Counted from the stretch's first letter, positions 18,816-27,010 are shown. The stretch is 50,479 nucleotides of DNA from an uncultured Oscillospiraceae bacterium (GCA_949948775.1 CATLHC010000010.1:1-50479), one strand, 5' to 3'. Notes: generated from the letters alone by a model not told the origin. Program-made: numbers and translations.

Positions 18816-19880
18816 ATGGACCACGCCCAAGAGCGCAGCGCACGGGATCAACCGGACGCAACGGCCCTCATTCAGCTGGAAATGCCTGAATCCGCCCATC
18901 TGCGGACCGCGTTTAAGCCTTTATTCTTTATTGTCCTGGCGCTGGCCGCCGCCCTGGCCACCGCCTGCGGCATGCTGTTTCTCCAGCGCCAGGCCGCCGC
19001 CGGCCGTATCAGAGACCTGGAGCAGCGGGCCGCCCAGCTGTCCCAGGAGGCCGCGGACCTTCGGGGTCTGGCCGAACAGCGCCAGGCGGAGCTGGCCCGG
19101 CGGGAGCGGGAGCTGGCCCAGGCCCAGGACACCATTGGTCTGCTAAAGGAATATTCCGTGGCCGCCCCCGACGGCACCGTGCCCGAGTACACCCGGCTCT
19201 ACCCGGATTTCTACGCCCCGGCCTGGGAGGGGGAGGCGGTTGCCGGCGGAAAGGTGTGCTGCCTCACCTTTGACGACGGGCCCTCGGCCAACACCGACCG
19301 GGTGCTGGAGATTTTGGACCGCTATGGGGTCAAGGGCACCTTTTTCGTGGTGGGGAACAGCGCGTCCACCGCCGCCGGACAGGAGCGGATGCGCCAAATC
19401 GTGGCGGCGGGCCATACCATCGCCATGCACAGCTGGTCCCACGACTACAAAAAGCTATACGCCTCGGTGGACTCCTTCCTGGAGGAGTTCAACAGCCTGT
19501 ACCAGTGGATTCATGAGGTTACCGGGGTGTATCCCTCGGTGTACCGCTTCCCCGGGGGCAGCATCAACGGCTATGACCGGGGAGTGTACCAGGAGATCAT
19601 CGCGGAGATGGCCCGCCGGGGCTTTGTCTATTACGACTGGAACGCCTCCGCCCAGGACGCCACCGTCCATCCCCGCCCCAGCGCAGACATCGCCGCCGAC
19701 TGTCTGCGGGGCGTCGGGCGGGAGCTGGTGGTGGTGCTGTGCCACGACAGCGGGGCCCGGGGCACCACCGTGGACGCCCTGCCCGCCGTCATCCAGGGCT
19801 ACCAGAACGCGGGCTACACCTTTTCCCCCCTCCACCCTGGGGTGGAGCAAGTCACCTTCGGTTACCCAAAGCCTCAGTGA
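18816..19880 (+). CDS. Membrane-anchored polysaccharide deacetylase (NodB/PgdA type)
   Basis: Cell-surface enzyme expected to remove acetyl groups from peptidoglycan or another glycan. The 354 residues comprise a short cytoplasmic tail, one membrane segment (about 32-55), a coiled-coil stalk rich in Glu, Arg, Gln and Leu (about 60-112), and a NodB domain (about 145-335). The zinc triad and catalytic residues are visible: LTFDDGPS, HSWSHDY (H-x3-H), RFPGGS and LCHDSG. All canonical motifs are intact, so activity is likely. The start follows AGGAGA ten bases upstream. The gene stands alone between its own promoter and a terminator. A WalR-like box upstream would fit a cell-wall role. Confidence 0.92.
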   Translation: MDHAQERSARDQPDATALIQLEMPESAHLRTAFKPLFFIVLALAAALATACGMLFLQRQAAAGRIRDLEQRAAQLSQEAADLRGLAEQRQAELARRERELAQAQDTIGLLKEYSVAAPDGTVPEYTRLYPDFYAPAWEGEAVAGGKVCCLTFDDGPSANTDRVLEILDRYGVKGTFFVVGNSASTAAGQERMRQIVAAGHTIAMHSWSHDYKKLYASVDSFLEEFNSLYQWIHEVTGVYPSVYRFPGGSINGYDRGVYQEIIAEMARRGFVYYDWNASAQDATVHPRPSADIAADCLRGVGRELVVVLCHDSGARGTTVDALPAVIQGYQNAGYTFSPLHPGVEQVTFGYPKPQ

Positions 19881-19881
19881 C

Positions 19882-19918
19882 AAAACGCCGCCTGGAACTG
19901 TCCGGGCGGCGTTTTTAT
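19882..19918 (+). terminator. Intrinsic terminator after the deacetylase
   Basis: AAAACGCCGCC (19882-19892) pairs with GGCGGCGTTTTT (19905-19916); the loop holds a small extra GG/CC pairing. Confidence 0.88.
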
Positions 19919-20002
19919 TGTCTTTCTATATTAGGGTAGGCCAAAAATCGGCCTTGACTGTTGTACATCCTAATGGAAAACCGCAAAAACAGGAAATTTT
20001 CC

Positions 20003-20031
20003 TTTACAAAATGGCTAAACTATGATATGCT
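20003..20031 (+). promoter_or_regulatory. Sigma-A promoter of rpsO
   Basis: TTTACA (20003-20008), a 17-nt spacer and TATGCT (20026-20031). The leader of about 120 nt is GC-rich and has a likely hairpin, AAGCCCGC with GCGGGGCTT at 20090-20112. A leader of this kind could bind S15 for autogenous control as in other bacteria, but I cannot identify the specific fold. Confidence 0.7.
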
Positions 20032-20155
20032 TTGGCAGAACGTCCGGAAGGGCGCCGCCCGCCTGCTTAGTTTTGGGACAAAGCCCGCTCCACGCGGGGC
20101 TTCACCCGCCCAGCACTCAGCGGCAGGGCAATATTTTGGAAAGGTGGAATTTCCC

Positions 20156-20422
20156 ATGATCCGTAAGGACCAAAAGACGGCCGTCATCGAGGCCAACCGC
20201 ACCCACGAGACCGACACCGGCTCCCCCGAGGTGCAGATCGCCATTCTCACCGCCCGCATCCAGGAGCTCACCGAGCACCTGCGGGTGCACATCCACGACA
20301 ACCACAGCCGCCGCGGCCTGTACAAGATGATCGGTAAGCGCCGCAAGCTGCTGGACTATCTGGCGAAGAAGGACATTGAGCGCTACCGCGCCATCATCGC
20401 CAAGCTGGGCATCCGTAAGTAA
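20156..20422 (+). CDS. rpsO: 30S ribosomal protein S15
   Basis: Primary 16S rRNA-binding protein that starts assembly of the central domain of the small subunit. It has 88 residues, the usual size. The conserved [14 protein letters not shown] (about 23-36), [25 protein letters not shown] (about 45-70) and C-terminal IIAKLGIRK are all present. The start MIRKDQK follows AAGGTGG; a longer frame back to 19961 would overlap the promoter. It is directly upstream of pnp, the classical rpsO-pnp order. Confidence 0.98.
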   Translation: MIRKDQKTAVIEANRTHETDTGSPEVQIAILTARIQELTEHLRVHIHDNHSRRGLYKMIGKRRKLLDYLAKKDIERYRAIIAKLGIRK

Positions 20423-20433
20423 GGTTTCAGCAG

Positions 20434-20466
20434 GGGCGGCGCGGTGAACCGCGCCGCCCTATTCGT
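20434..20466 (+). terminator. Terminator-like hairpin after rpsO
   Basis: A 12-bp GC-rich stem, GGGCGGCGCGGT (20434-20445) with ACCGCGCCGCCC (20448-20459), is followed by TATTCGTTT. The weak T-run suggests partial termination or RNA end protection. Confidence 0.7.
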
Positions 20467-20522
20467 TTACAAGCTTCGTAAAATCCTGCGCACCTTTTCC
20501 AAGAGGTAACCTCATCCACCTA

Positions 20523-20604
20523 TGGAGCTGCCTTTTTAGCAGTTGAACATGGGTCCTGGCAACAGTCGGGGCTTATGTTCAAGTGCTAAAGGGTAACAGC
20601 TCCA
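20523..20604 (+). promoter_or_regulatory. Long structured hairpin in the pnp leader
   Basis: An 82-nt region folds into one long stem: TGGAGCTG (20523-20530) with CAGCTCCA (20597-20604), TTTAGCA (20535-20541) with TGCTAAA (20584-20590), TTGAACAT (20543-20550) with ATGTTCAA (20575-20582), and an apical CTG/CAG stem capped by a GCAA (GNRA) loop. There is no T-run. In E. coli a comparable pnp leader duplex is cut by RNase III and then used by PNPase for autoregulation; the same role here is inferred. Confidence 0.7.
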
Positions 20605-20638
20605 AAACCATATTTACAAATTGAAAGGAGCACACCCA

Positions 20639-22789
20639 ATGTCAACTGTCATCACCCACAAGCAGTTCCCCAACGAAAAAACTTGGTCCATGGACCTGTG
20701 CGGCCGCCCACTGAAGATCCAGATGGGCAAGGTGGCCGAGCTGGCCACCGCCTCCGCCATGGTCAGCTACGGCGAGACCACCGTCCTGGTGGCCGTCACC
20801 GTGGCCCCCCGTCCCCGGGACGGCGTGGACTTCTTCCCCCTGTCTGTGGACTTCGAGGAGAAGCTGTACGCCGTGGGCCGCATCCCCGGCTCCTTCATGC
20901 GCCGCGAGGGCCAGCCCTCCCTGCCCGCCGTGCTGGCCAGCCGGGTCATTGACCGCTCCATCCGCCCCCTGTTCCCCTACGATTTCCGCAACGACGTCGT
21001 CTGCACTGCCACGGTCATGAGCGTGGACCGGGACTGCTCCCCCGAGGTCACCGCCATGATCGGCGTGTCCGCCTGCCTGGCCGTGTCCTGCATCCCCTGG
21101 GCGGGTCCCATCGGCTGCCTGGAGATGGGCTATGTGGACGGCCAGCTGGTCTATAACCCCACCACCGAGCAGAAGCACAGCTCCCAGCTGGACCTGACCG
21201 TGGCCGCCACCGCCCAGAAGGTCATCATGATCGAGGCGGGGGCCAAGGAGCTGCCCGACCCCATCATGTACGACGCCATCGTCAAGGCCCACGAGGAGAT
21301 CCAGAAGCAGGTGGCCCTCATCAACCAGATGGTCGGCGAGATCGGCAAGGAGAAAATGACCTACGAGCACGCCGCCTTCGACCAGGAGCTGTTCGACAAA
21401 ATCACCGCCGATTTCATGGACGAGGCCAAGGCCGCCATGGACACCGACGACAAGAACATCCGCGAGGACCGCTGGAACGCTATGATCGAGAAGTGGCACG
21501 AGAAATATCTGGACGACCACCCCGACATGGACCAGTTCCTGGAGGAGATCACCTACAAGTTCCAGAAGAAGATCGTCAAGGCCTGGCTGCTGGAGGGCCA
21601 CCGGGTGGACGGCCGCGCCAAGAACGAGATCCGCCCCCTGGCCGCCGAGGTGGGCGTACTGCCCCGGGTCCACGGCTCGGGCCTGTTCACCCGCGGCCAG
21701 ACCCAGGTGCTGTCCATCTGCACCCTGAACACCCTCTCCGCCGCCCAGAAGCTGGACACCATCTGGGAGGAGGAGGAGAAGCGGTATATGCATCACTACA
21801 ACTTCCCCGCCTACTCCACCGGCGAGGCCCGGGCCGCCCGGTCCACCAACCGCCGGGAGAAGGGCCACGGCGCTTTGGCCGAGCGCGCCCTGGAGCCCGT
21901 CATCCCCTCCGTGGAGGACTTCCCCTACGCCATCCGGGTGGTGTCCGAGGTGCTCAGCTCCAACGGTTCCACCTCTCAGGGCTCCATCTGCGGCTCCACT
22001 CTGGCCCTGATGGACGCCGGCGTGCCCATCTCCGCCCCCGTGGCGGGCATCTCCTGCGGTCTCATCCAGGACGACGACGGCGGGTTCACCACCTTCATCG
22101 ACATCCAGGGCGTGGAGGACTTCCACGGCGAGATGGACTTCAAAGTTGCGGGCACTAAGAAGGGCATCACCGCCATCCAGATGGACATCAAGAACGACGG
22201 CCTCAGCCACGCCATCATCAAGGAGGCGCTGGAAATCACCAAGGATGCCCGGTTCGCCATCCTGGACGAAATTATGCTGCCTTGCATCTCCGCCCCCCGG
22301 CCCGAGGTAAGCAAGCACGCACCCAAGATGATCACCCTGAAGATCGATCCCGACAAGATTCGGGAGGTCATCGGCAAGGGCGGCTCCGTGATTCAGAAGA
22401 TCACCGCCGAGTCCGGCGCTCAGATCGATATCGAGGAGGACGGCACCATCCACATCGCCTCCCCCAACGCCGAGTCCTGCAACATCGCCAAGAAGATGAT
22501 CGACACCATCGTGTTTGTCCCCGAGGTGGGCGCGCTGTACTACGGCAAGGTGGTGCGCATCCTTCAGTTCGGCGCGTTTGTGGAGCTGGCCCCCGGTAAG
22601 GACGGCATGGTCCACATCTCCAAGCTGGCCAACCACCGGGTGGCCAAGGTGGAGGACGTCATCAACATCGGCGACATGATCTGGGTCAAGGTCACCGACA
22701 TCGACGAGAAGGGCCGGGTCAACCTGTCCTACAAGGACGCCCTCCGGGAGATTGAGGAGAAGAAGGCTCGCGGCGAGATCGTAAAATAA
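20639..22789 (+). CDS. pnp: Polyribonucleotide nucleotidyltransferase (PNPase)
   Basis: Phosphorolytic 3'-5' exoribonuclease of RNA turnover, 716 residues. Two RNase PH-like halves are separated by an all-helical linker. The first half includes [10 protein letters not shown] and [22 protein letters not shown]. The second, catalytic, half includes [19 protein letters not shown] (about 340-360) and the active-site Asp stretch [22 protein letters not shown] domain ([24 protein letters not shown], about 565-590) and an S1 domain (about 635-700) close the protein. The start MSTVITHK follows AAAGGAG; the track-like extension to 20621 is upstream of that site. The long leader hairpin is probably regulatory. 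Confidence 0.97.
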   Translation: MSTVITHKQFPNEKTWSMDLCGRPLKIQMGKVAELATASAMVSYGETTVLVAVTVAPRPRDGVDFFPLSVDFEEKLYAVGRIPGSFMRREGQPSLPAVLASRVIDRSIRPLFPYDFRNDVVCTATVMSVDRDCSPEVTAMIGVSACLAVSCIPWAGPIGCLEMGYVDGQLVYNPTTEQKHSSQLDLTVAATAQKVIMIEAGAKELPDPIMYDAIVKAHEEIQKQVALINQMVGEIGKEKMTYEHAAFDQELFDKITADFMDEAKAAMDTDDKNIREDRWNAMIEKWHEKYLDDHPDMDQFLEEITYKFQKKIVKAWLLEGHRVDGRAKNEIRPLAAEVGVLPRVHGSGLFTRGQTQVLSICTLNTLSAAQKLDTIWEEEEKRYMHHYNFPAYSTGEARAARSTNRREKGHGALAERALEPVIPSVEDFPYAIRVVSEVLSSNGSTSQGSICGSTLALMDAGVPISAPVAGISCGLIQDDDGGFTTFIDIQGVEDFHGEMDFKVAGTKKGITAIQMDIKNDGLSHAIIKEALEITKDARFAILDEIMLPCISAPRPEVSKHAPKMITLKIDPDKIREVIGKGGSVIQKITAESGAQIDIEEDGTIHIASPNAESCNIAKKMIDTIVFVPEVGALYYGKVVRILQFGAFVELAPGKDGMVHISKLANHRVAKVEDVINIGDMIWVKVTDIDEKGRVNLSYKDALREIEEKKARGEIVK

Positions 22790-22796
22790 AAGAGAC

Positions 22797-22829
22797 AGGG
22801 GGCGGCGGGAGCCGTCCCCTATCTTTTTA
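22797..22829 (+). terminator. Intrinsic terminator after pnp
   Basis: AGGGGGCGGC (22797-22806) pairs with GCCGTCCCCT (22811-22820), one mismatch, followed by ATCTTTTTATT. Confidence 0.85.
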
Positions 22830-22855
22830 TTTCGGGAGCAGGCCCCCCGACCCCC

Positions 22856-22912
22856 TTGGCAGGGACGCCCCTGCCAACCAGAAAGCCTGTTTTCAAAAAA
22901 CTTTGAAAACAG
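22856..22912. repeat. Tandem small inverted repeats between pnp and blaI
   Basis: Two adjacent hairpins: TTGGCAGGG (22856-22864) with CCCTGCCAA (22869-22877), and CTGTTTTCAAA (22887-22897) with TTTGAAAACAG (22902-22912). Both are perfect and neither encodes anything. They sit just upstream of the blaI promoter and look like intergenic repeat modules. Confidence 0.6.
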
Positions 22913-22914
22913 AC

Positions 22915-22972
22915 TTGACTTCATGTGACTATTGTAGTAGTATACCCTTAGGGTTTACTATTGCAATAGTCA
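22915..22972 (+). promoter_or_regulatory. blaI promoter with paired BlaI-type operators
   Basis: The promoter is TTGACT (22915-22920), a 17-nt spacer and TAGTAT (22938-22943). Overlapping it, 22926-22972 is a 47-nt inverted repeat with a 1-nt centre and only four mismatches between 23-nt arms (TGACTATTG...AGTA.ACCCT). The right half holds a perfect 14-bp palindrome, ACTATTGCAATAGT (22957-22970). The left half covers the spacer and -10 box. TACTACAATAGT-like half-sites fit BlaI/MecI/CopY repressor sites, so the gene is probably autorepressed. Confidence 0.8.
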
Positions 22973-23009
22973 TTTCGCGTCCCCCGCGGCGCGAGAGGAG
23001 GTCACATCC

Positions 23010-23372
23010 ATGGAAAAACTGTATGACTCTGAGCTGAAGGTGATGGAGCCGCTGTGGGAGGACGGCCCCCAGACGGCGGGGGCGCTGGCCAAAAAGCTGG
23101 CGGACTCCTGCGGCTGGAACCGAAACACCACCTACACCGTCATCAAAAAGCTCATCGACAAAGAGGCTGTGGCCCGGTCCGATCCGGGCTTCCTGTGCAC
23201 ACCGCTGGTCACCCGCGAGGCGGTCCAGCGGCTGGAGACAGACAGCCTCATCACCCGGCTGTTCGGCGGCTCCAAGACCCAATTTCTCTCCGCCTTCCTC
23301 AGCGAAAAAGACCTGACCCCGGCGGAGGCCGCCCAGCTCCGGGAATTGATCGAGAATCTGGAAACGAGGTGA
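23010..23372 (+). CDS. BlaI/MecI/CopY family transcriptional repressor
   Basis: Winged-helix repressor of 120 residues that binds as a dimer to TACA-type operators and is released by proteolysis. The family opening ELKVMEPLWEDGPQTAGAL and the recognition segment NRNTTYTVIKKLIDKEAVARS (about 35-55) are clear, followed by the dimerisation helices with a leucine-rich C-terminus. The start follows GAGGAGG. The M56 peptidase gene begins 6 nt after the stop, so the two form a two-gene sensor-repressor operon under the paired operator upstream. The inducing signal is not known; association with beta-lactam resistance is only one of several outcomes in this family. Confidence 0.92.
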   Translation: MEKLYDSELKVMEPLWEDGPQTAGALAKKLADSCGWNRNTTYTVIKKLIDKEAVARSDPGFLCTPLVTREAVQRLETDSLITRLFGGSKTQFLSAFLSEKDLTPAEAAQLRELIENLETR

Positions 23373-23377
23373 GCGCC

Positions 23378-25516
23378 ATGACCCAGTTGCTGCAAAACGC
23401 CGCCTACGGCACGGCGCTGATCCTGGCGGTTGCCCTCCTGCGCCGTGCGCTCAAGGACCGGCTCATCCCCGAGGCCCGGCTGGGCCTGTGGGCGGTGTGC
23501 CTGTTCCGCCTGCTCACCCCCGCCGCCCCGGCCAGCGCCCTGTCCCTGTGGGGCCTGCTGTCCAAGCCCACTCCCGCCCCCACCCCCGTTCAGGCGCCGC
23601 AATTATACATCTCCTCGCCCTCTCTCAACACCCCCACGCCTCAGCCGTCCGCCCCGGAATTTCCCTGGGAAATGGCTTTGGGCCTGGTCTGGCTGGCGGT
23701 GGGGCTGACGCTGGCGGTCCGGTACGCGCTGAGCTGGCGGCAGACCCGCCGGGCGGTGGCGGCCGCCATCCCCTTGGCGCGGGACGACCCCCGGTATCTC
23801 CCCCTGCCCCGCTGCGCCCGTCTGCGGGAGGGCCCCATGGAGGGCGCGCCCCTGACCTTCGGGGCGGTGCGGCCCACGGTGGTGCTGTCCCCCGGTCTCA
23901 GCGGGGAGGAGCTGATCTGCGTCCTGGCCCACGAGGGGGTCCACGCCGCCCGGCGGGATAACCTGTGGCACTACGCCATGGCGCTGGCCCTGGCGGTCCA
24001 CTGGTGGAACCCGGCGGTGTGGCTCATGAGCCGCCTGCTGCGGCGGGACATTGAGCTGGCCTGCGACCGGGCCGCGCTGAAAAAGCTGGGCGCGGACCGG
24101 CGGGGGGACTACGCCCGGGCGCTGGTATCCCTGGCCACCCAGGACAGCGGCCCCGCCTTCTGCCAGACGTTCGGCCGGAAAGCGGCCGAGGAAAGGATAC
24201 GATCTATCATGAAATTCAAAAAAACCTCTATTGTCGGGGCGATCTTCTCCCTGGCGCTGGTGCTGGCCGTCACCGCGGCCTTCGCCAGCGAGCCAAAGGA
24301 ACCTCAGCCCGAGTACGACAGCGTAAAGACTGGGCCGGTGGGCCAAAGGGACTACGTTGTCGCCATCCCTGATCTTGACGCCACCAAGGAACTCCAGTCC
24401 GACTACCCCGAGGTGGACCCGGACGACGTGGACCTGTCCATGATGAAGGAGATGCTGGACAAAAAGGTGGCCGACGGCGAGATCACCCAGGAGGTGGCCG
24501 ACCAGAGGCTGGCCGACACCGAGGACCTGCTGGAGCAGGCCCGCCGGGGTGAAGTAAAGCTGTTTATGACGGATGACGGCTGTTTCTACGGCTCGGGCGT
24601 CAGCCGGATGTACTACCGGGACGAGAACGGAGACCTGATCCCCATGGACCCGTCCAGGACTTCCAGCACCTATGTGCTGGACGGCTATGTTGTGGAAACC
24701 CCCATTTTTGAGATGGACGGCAGCTCGGTGTCGGCGGACGGCGGCATCATTGGTAAAAAGTTCTACGAGTACGATATGGTGATAGACGATTCCCACGTGT
24801 CCGGCGGCATCATCGGCCAAATGTTTGGCGACTACGATATGGTGGTGGACGGCTCCCACGTGTCCGGCAGTCTCATCTTGACCCCCAACGGCACCTATGA
24901 GCTCTGCAAGGACAAGGACTGCGACGTGTCCTACGACCACTGCCATATCGGCGGCAAGGTGGTCCGGGTGTACCAAGAGAACCCCGGCCTGCTGTGCGCC
25001 CACCCGGACTGTGACAACGACAGGCCCCACCAGCACGACGGCGTGCAGTACGCGGGCAAGGCCCCCGAGGCCTATGTAATTCTCGACCCGGAGATGGACC
25101 CCCGCTTCCTTAACGACGACGGCAGCCCCATCGTTACTGTCGAGGACGACGGTCCCTGTGAACCCGCCGTCCCCATGACCCTGGAGCAGTACAAGGCCCT
25201 GCTGGACGGCCTGGTGTCCAAAGGGCAGATGAGCCGGAAGGACGCCGATGAAATGCTGGACTGGGCCAAGGAGGACATGGAAGGGCAGGAATGCCCCTAC
25301 CTCTGGGCCATGGAGAGCAGCGGCAGCTATATGGTAACGGGGCGGCCCAAGCTCTGCACCCAGACCGGCTGTCATAACAACGGCGTCCACGCCCACGACG
25401 GGGTCTACTATACGGGCTGCGCCAACCAGGATCTCGCCGCGACCCCCGTGCCCTCCGCCGTACCTGTGTCCAGCGGCCAGCACCATCAAAACCGCTATGG
25501 GAACGGCCATCATTAA
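23378..25516 (+). CDS. M56 (BlaR1-like) sensor peptidase with three Cys2His2 motifs
   Basis: Membrane metallopeptidase expected to cleave or release the adjacent BlaI repressor on sensing a signal. It has 712 residues. Membrane segments lie near 8-22, 30-50 and 92-115; the peptidase site is LAHEGVHAARRDN (HExxH, about 188-198) with the downstream ELACDRAAL; a last membrane segment is about 282-302. The extracellular part (303-712) is not a penicillin-binding domain. It has a two-copy 22-residue repeat (GGIIG..F..YDMV.D.SHVSG, about 455-500) and three motifs C-x4-C-x5-H-x-H-x-G starting at Cys510, Cys540 and Cys660. A metal-sensing role is inferred from these. The start is ATG 23378; an open frame continuing upstream overlaps blaI in another frame. 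Confidence 0.88.
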   Translation: MTQLLQNAAYGTALILAVALLRRALKDRLIPEARLGLWAVCLFRLLTPAAPASALSLWGLLSKPTPAPTPVQAPQLYISSPSLNTPTPQPSAPEFPWEMALGLVWLAVGLTLAVRYALSWRQTRRAVAAAIPLARDDPRYLPLPRCARLREGPMEGAPLTFGAVRPTVVLSPGLSGEELICVLAHEGVHAARRDNLWHYAMALALAVHWWNPAVWLMSRLLRRDIELACDRAALKKLGADRRGDYARALVSLATQDSGPAFCQTFGRKAAEERIRSIMKFKKTSIVGAIFSLALVLAVTAAFASEPKEPQPEYDSVKTGPVGQRDYVVAIPDLDATKELQSDYPEVDPDDVDLSMMKEMLDKKVADGEITQEVADQRLADTEDLLEQARRGEVKLFMTDDGCFYGSGVSRMYYRDENGDLIPMDPSRTSSTYVLDGYVVETPIFEMDGSSVSADGGIIGKKFYEYDMVIDDSHVSGGIIGQMFGDYDMVVDGSHVSGSLILTPNGTYELCKDKDCDVSYDHCHIGGKVVRVYQENPGLLCAHPDCDNDRPHQHDGVQYAGKAPEAYVILDPEMDPRFLNDDGSPIVTVEDDGPCEPAVPMTLEQYKALLDGLVSKGQMSRKDADEMLDWAKEDMEGQECPYLWAMESSGSYMVTGRPKLCTQTGCHNNGVHAHDGVYYTGCANQDLAATPVPSAVPVSSGQHHQNRYGNGHH

Positions 25517-25524
25517 ACAGACCC

Positions 25525-25555
25525 GGCCCCCGGCATATGCCGGGGGCCCTTTCTA
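25525..25555 (+). terminator. Terminator with a 24-nt perfect palindrome
   Basis: Positions 25525-25548 are a perfect palindrome (GGCCCCCGGCAT and its complement), followed by CTTTCTAG. It closes the sensor operon. Confidence 0.75.
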
Positions 25556-25609
25556 GTCCCGTTGCGGGCCGGCGGCGCCGCAGGTTCTGCCACAGACTGT
25601 CAGCGGTCT

Positions 25610-25656
25610 AAAAGTTTCTTTTTCGCTTCCTTTTTCTTTTCCAAAGAAAAAGGAAG
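25610..25656. repeat. Short dispersed palindrome, copy 2 (inverted)
   Basis: A 14-bp stem (25626-25639 with 25643-25656, core CCTTTTTCTTT) is preceded by AAAAGTTTCTTTTTCG, the reverse complement of the tail found in copies 1 and 3. It lies between the convergent sensor and ldh genes. Confidence 0.85.
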
Positions 25657-25667
25657 GCCCTTGACCG

Positions 25668-26615
25668 TCACGGCAGGTCCAGCTCCCCGATGACTTCTCG
25701 CAGCTGGGCAGCGGAGGCGTTCAGTGCCTCCCGTTCGCTGTCCGCCAGGGGAATCTCCAGGATCTGCTCCACACCCCGCCGCCCCACGATGGAAGGGATG
25801 GACAGGGCCAGGTCCCGCAATCCGTACTGGCCCCCCAGCACCACCGACACGGGCAGAATAGCCCGCTCGTCCTTCATGACGCACTCCGCGATCCGGGCCA
25901 CCGCCATGGCGATGCCGTAGTAGGTCGCGCCCTTGCGCCTGATGATCTCATAGGCGCTGTCCCGCACATCCTCATAGATGCGCTGCTCCGCCTCCCGGTG
26001 GTTGGTGTGGCCCCGCATCGTGCAGAAATCGTTCAGCGGCACCCCGGACACATTGGCCCCGCTCCACACCGCCAGCTCACTGTCGCCGTGCTCCCCCACG
26101 ATAACCGCGTGGATGGACCGGCTGTCCACGTCCAGGTGCTCTCCCAGCAGGTAGCGCAGCCGGGCGGAATCCAACACCGTGCCCGAGCCCATCACCCGGT
26201 GGGCGGGGTAGCCGGAGATGCGGAACGCGGCGTAGGTGAGCACATCCACCGGGTTGGAGACGATGAGCAGGATGCCCTCAAAGGGCCGGGCGGTGATTTG
26301 CGGGATGATGGCGTTGAGAATATTCACGTTCTGGCCGATGAGCTCCAAACGGGTCTGACCCGGCTTCTGGTTGGCCCCGGCGGTGACCACGATGAGGGCG
26401 CAGTCGGATAAATCGTCGTAGCCCCCGGCGTGCACGTCCATGGCGGCGATATAGGGCAGGCCGTGGCTCAGGTCCATGGCCTCGCCCACGGCCTTGTCCT
26501 GGTTTGCATCGATGAGCACCAGCTCGCTGAACAGCCCCCGCTGGATGAGGCTGAAGGCGATGGAGGAGCCGACGAAGCCGCAGCCGATGACGGCGGCCTT
26601 GCGATGGTTGAGCAT
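25668..26615 (-). CDS. ldh: L-lactate dehydrogenase
   Basis: NADH-dependent reduction of pyruvate to L-lactate, a fermentative redox sink. It has 315 residues from ATG 26615. The Rossmann motif is VIGCGFVGSSIAFSL (about 10-24), with Asp in LVLIDANQDK binding the nicotinamide nucleotide. NQKPGQTR carries the Gln that marks lactate rather than malate dehydrogenase, SNPVDVLTY follows, and IVGEHGDSE holds the catalytic His. The start MLNHRK lies eight bases after AAGGGG; the frame upstream of it is not translated sensibly. The ribosome site is inside a strong hairpin with a T-run, which suggests control by attenuation or translation. No promoter is evident between that hairpin and the ATG. Confidence 0.94.
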   Translation of the reverse strand: MLNHRKAAVIGCGFVGSSIAFSLIQRGLFSELVLIDANQDKAVGEAMDLSHGLPYIAAMDVHAGGYDDLSDCALIVVTAGANQKPGQTRLELIGQNVNILNAIIPQITARPFEGILLIVSNPVDVLTYAAFRISGYPAHRVMGSGTVLDSARLRYLLGEHLDVDSRSIHAVIVGEHGDSELAVWSGANVSGVPLNDFCTMRGHTNHREAEQRIYEDVRDSAYEIIRRKGATYYGIAMAVARIAECVMKDERAILPVSVVLGGQYGLRDLALSIPSIVGRRGVEQILEIPLADSEREALNASAAQLREVIGELDLP

Positions 26616-26618
26616 AAG

Positions 26619-26665
26619 AAAAACCCCTTCCGTTTTTGGAGCTAGTTTGCCCAAAAGCGGAAGGG
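26619..26665 (-). promoter_or_regulatory. Terminator-like hairpin that buries the ldh ribosome site
   Basis: On the minus strand, 26665-26651 pairs with 26639-26625 (15-bp stem, one mismatch, arms CCCTTCCGCTTTTGG and CCAAAAACGGAAGGG) over an 11-nt loop. GTTTTTC follows directly and then the ldh ATG. The 3' arm contains the GGAAGGGG ribosome site, so folding would both terminate transcription and hide the site. Confidence 0.7.
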
Positions 26666-26667
26666 CG

Positions 26668-26713
26668 ATACTTTTTCTTTGAAAAGAAAAAGTATCCAAA
26701 AAGAAACTTTTGG
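26668..26713. repeat. Short dispersed palindrome, copy 3
   Basis: A 12-bp stem (26668-26679 with 26684-26695, core ACTTTTTCTT, TGAA loop) is followed by the tail CCAAAAAGAAACTTTTGG. It is almost identical to copy 1 after uraA. Confidence 0.85.
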
Positions 26714-26722
26714 ACTGTGCTT

Positions 26723-26962
26723 CTACACTAAATCATCCAACTTTTTCCCGCAATGGGTGCAGTATTGGGACACGTCCCGGCCCAGATGCCCGCCGCAGTG
26801 GGGACAGCGCCACAGGGCCAGATTTACGGCAATGCCCGCCACAACAAAAGCCAGCGCCAGCCAGAGAAACACCATGGATTCTGTGACGCCAAGCAGAATT
26901 ATCATCAGCATGCAGGCGGCCCCCAGGGCATAGATCAGATACTTTACCTTTTTGAGATTCAC
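26723..26962 (-). CDS. Small membrane protein with a C-terminal zinc ribbon
   Basis: A 79-residue hypothetical protein. Two hydrophobic segments (about 7-26 and 30-48) are followed by a zinc-ribbon-like motif, CPHCGGHLGRDVSQYCTHCG, near the C-terminus. The start is a GTG at 26962, seven bases after GGGGAG; a longer frame reaching 27163 runs through a divergent promoter and the neighbouring gene and is rejected. It is the first gene on this strand before ldh, with the repeat and hairpin between. Function unknown; zinc-ribbon domains of this kind often mark membrane proteins of unknown role. Confidence 0.75.
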   Translation of the reverse strand: MNLKKVKYLIYALGAACMLMIILLGVTESMVFLWLALAFVVAGIAVNLALWRCPHCGGHLGRDVSQYCTHCGKKLDDLV

Positions 26963-26981
26963 TTGTCTCTCCCCTTCTCTA

Positions 26982-27010
26982 TTGCGCCTATTATCTCCCG
27001 TGTGTATAAT
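26982..27010 (+). promoter_or_regulatory. Sigma-A promoter of the 27.1-kb gene
   Basis: TTGCGC (26982-26987), a 17-nt spacer and a perfect TATAAT (27005-27010). Confidence 0.75.

Noticed and set aside
20642-22924. A 760-codon open frame opposite pnp
   Set aside because: Same antisense artefact (Gly/Asp/His/Leu-rich, no domain); pnp is intact on the plus strand.
24739-24880. Repeated segment in the M56 gene as a possible mobile repeat
   Set aside because: It is an in-frame protein repeat (two 22-residue units) within a conserved domain layout, not a separate DNA element.
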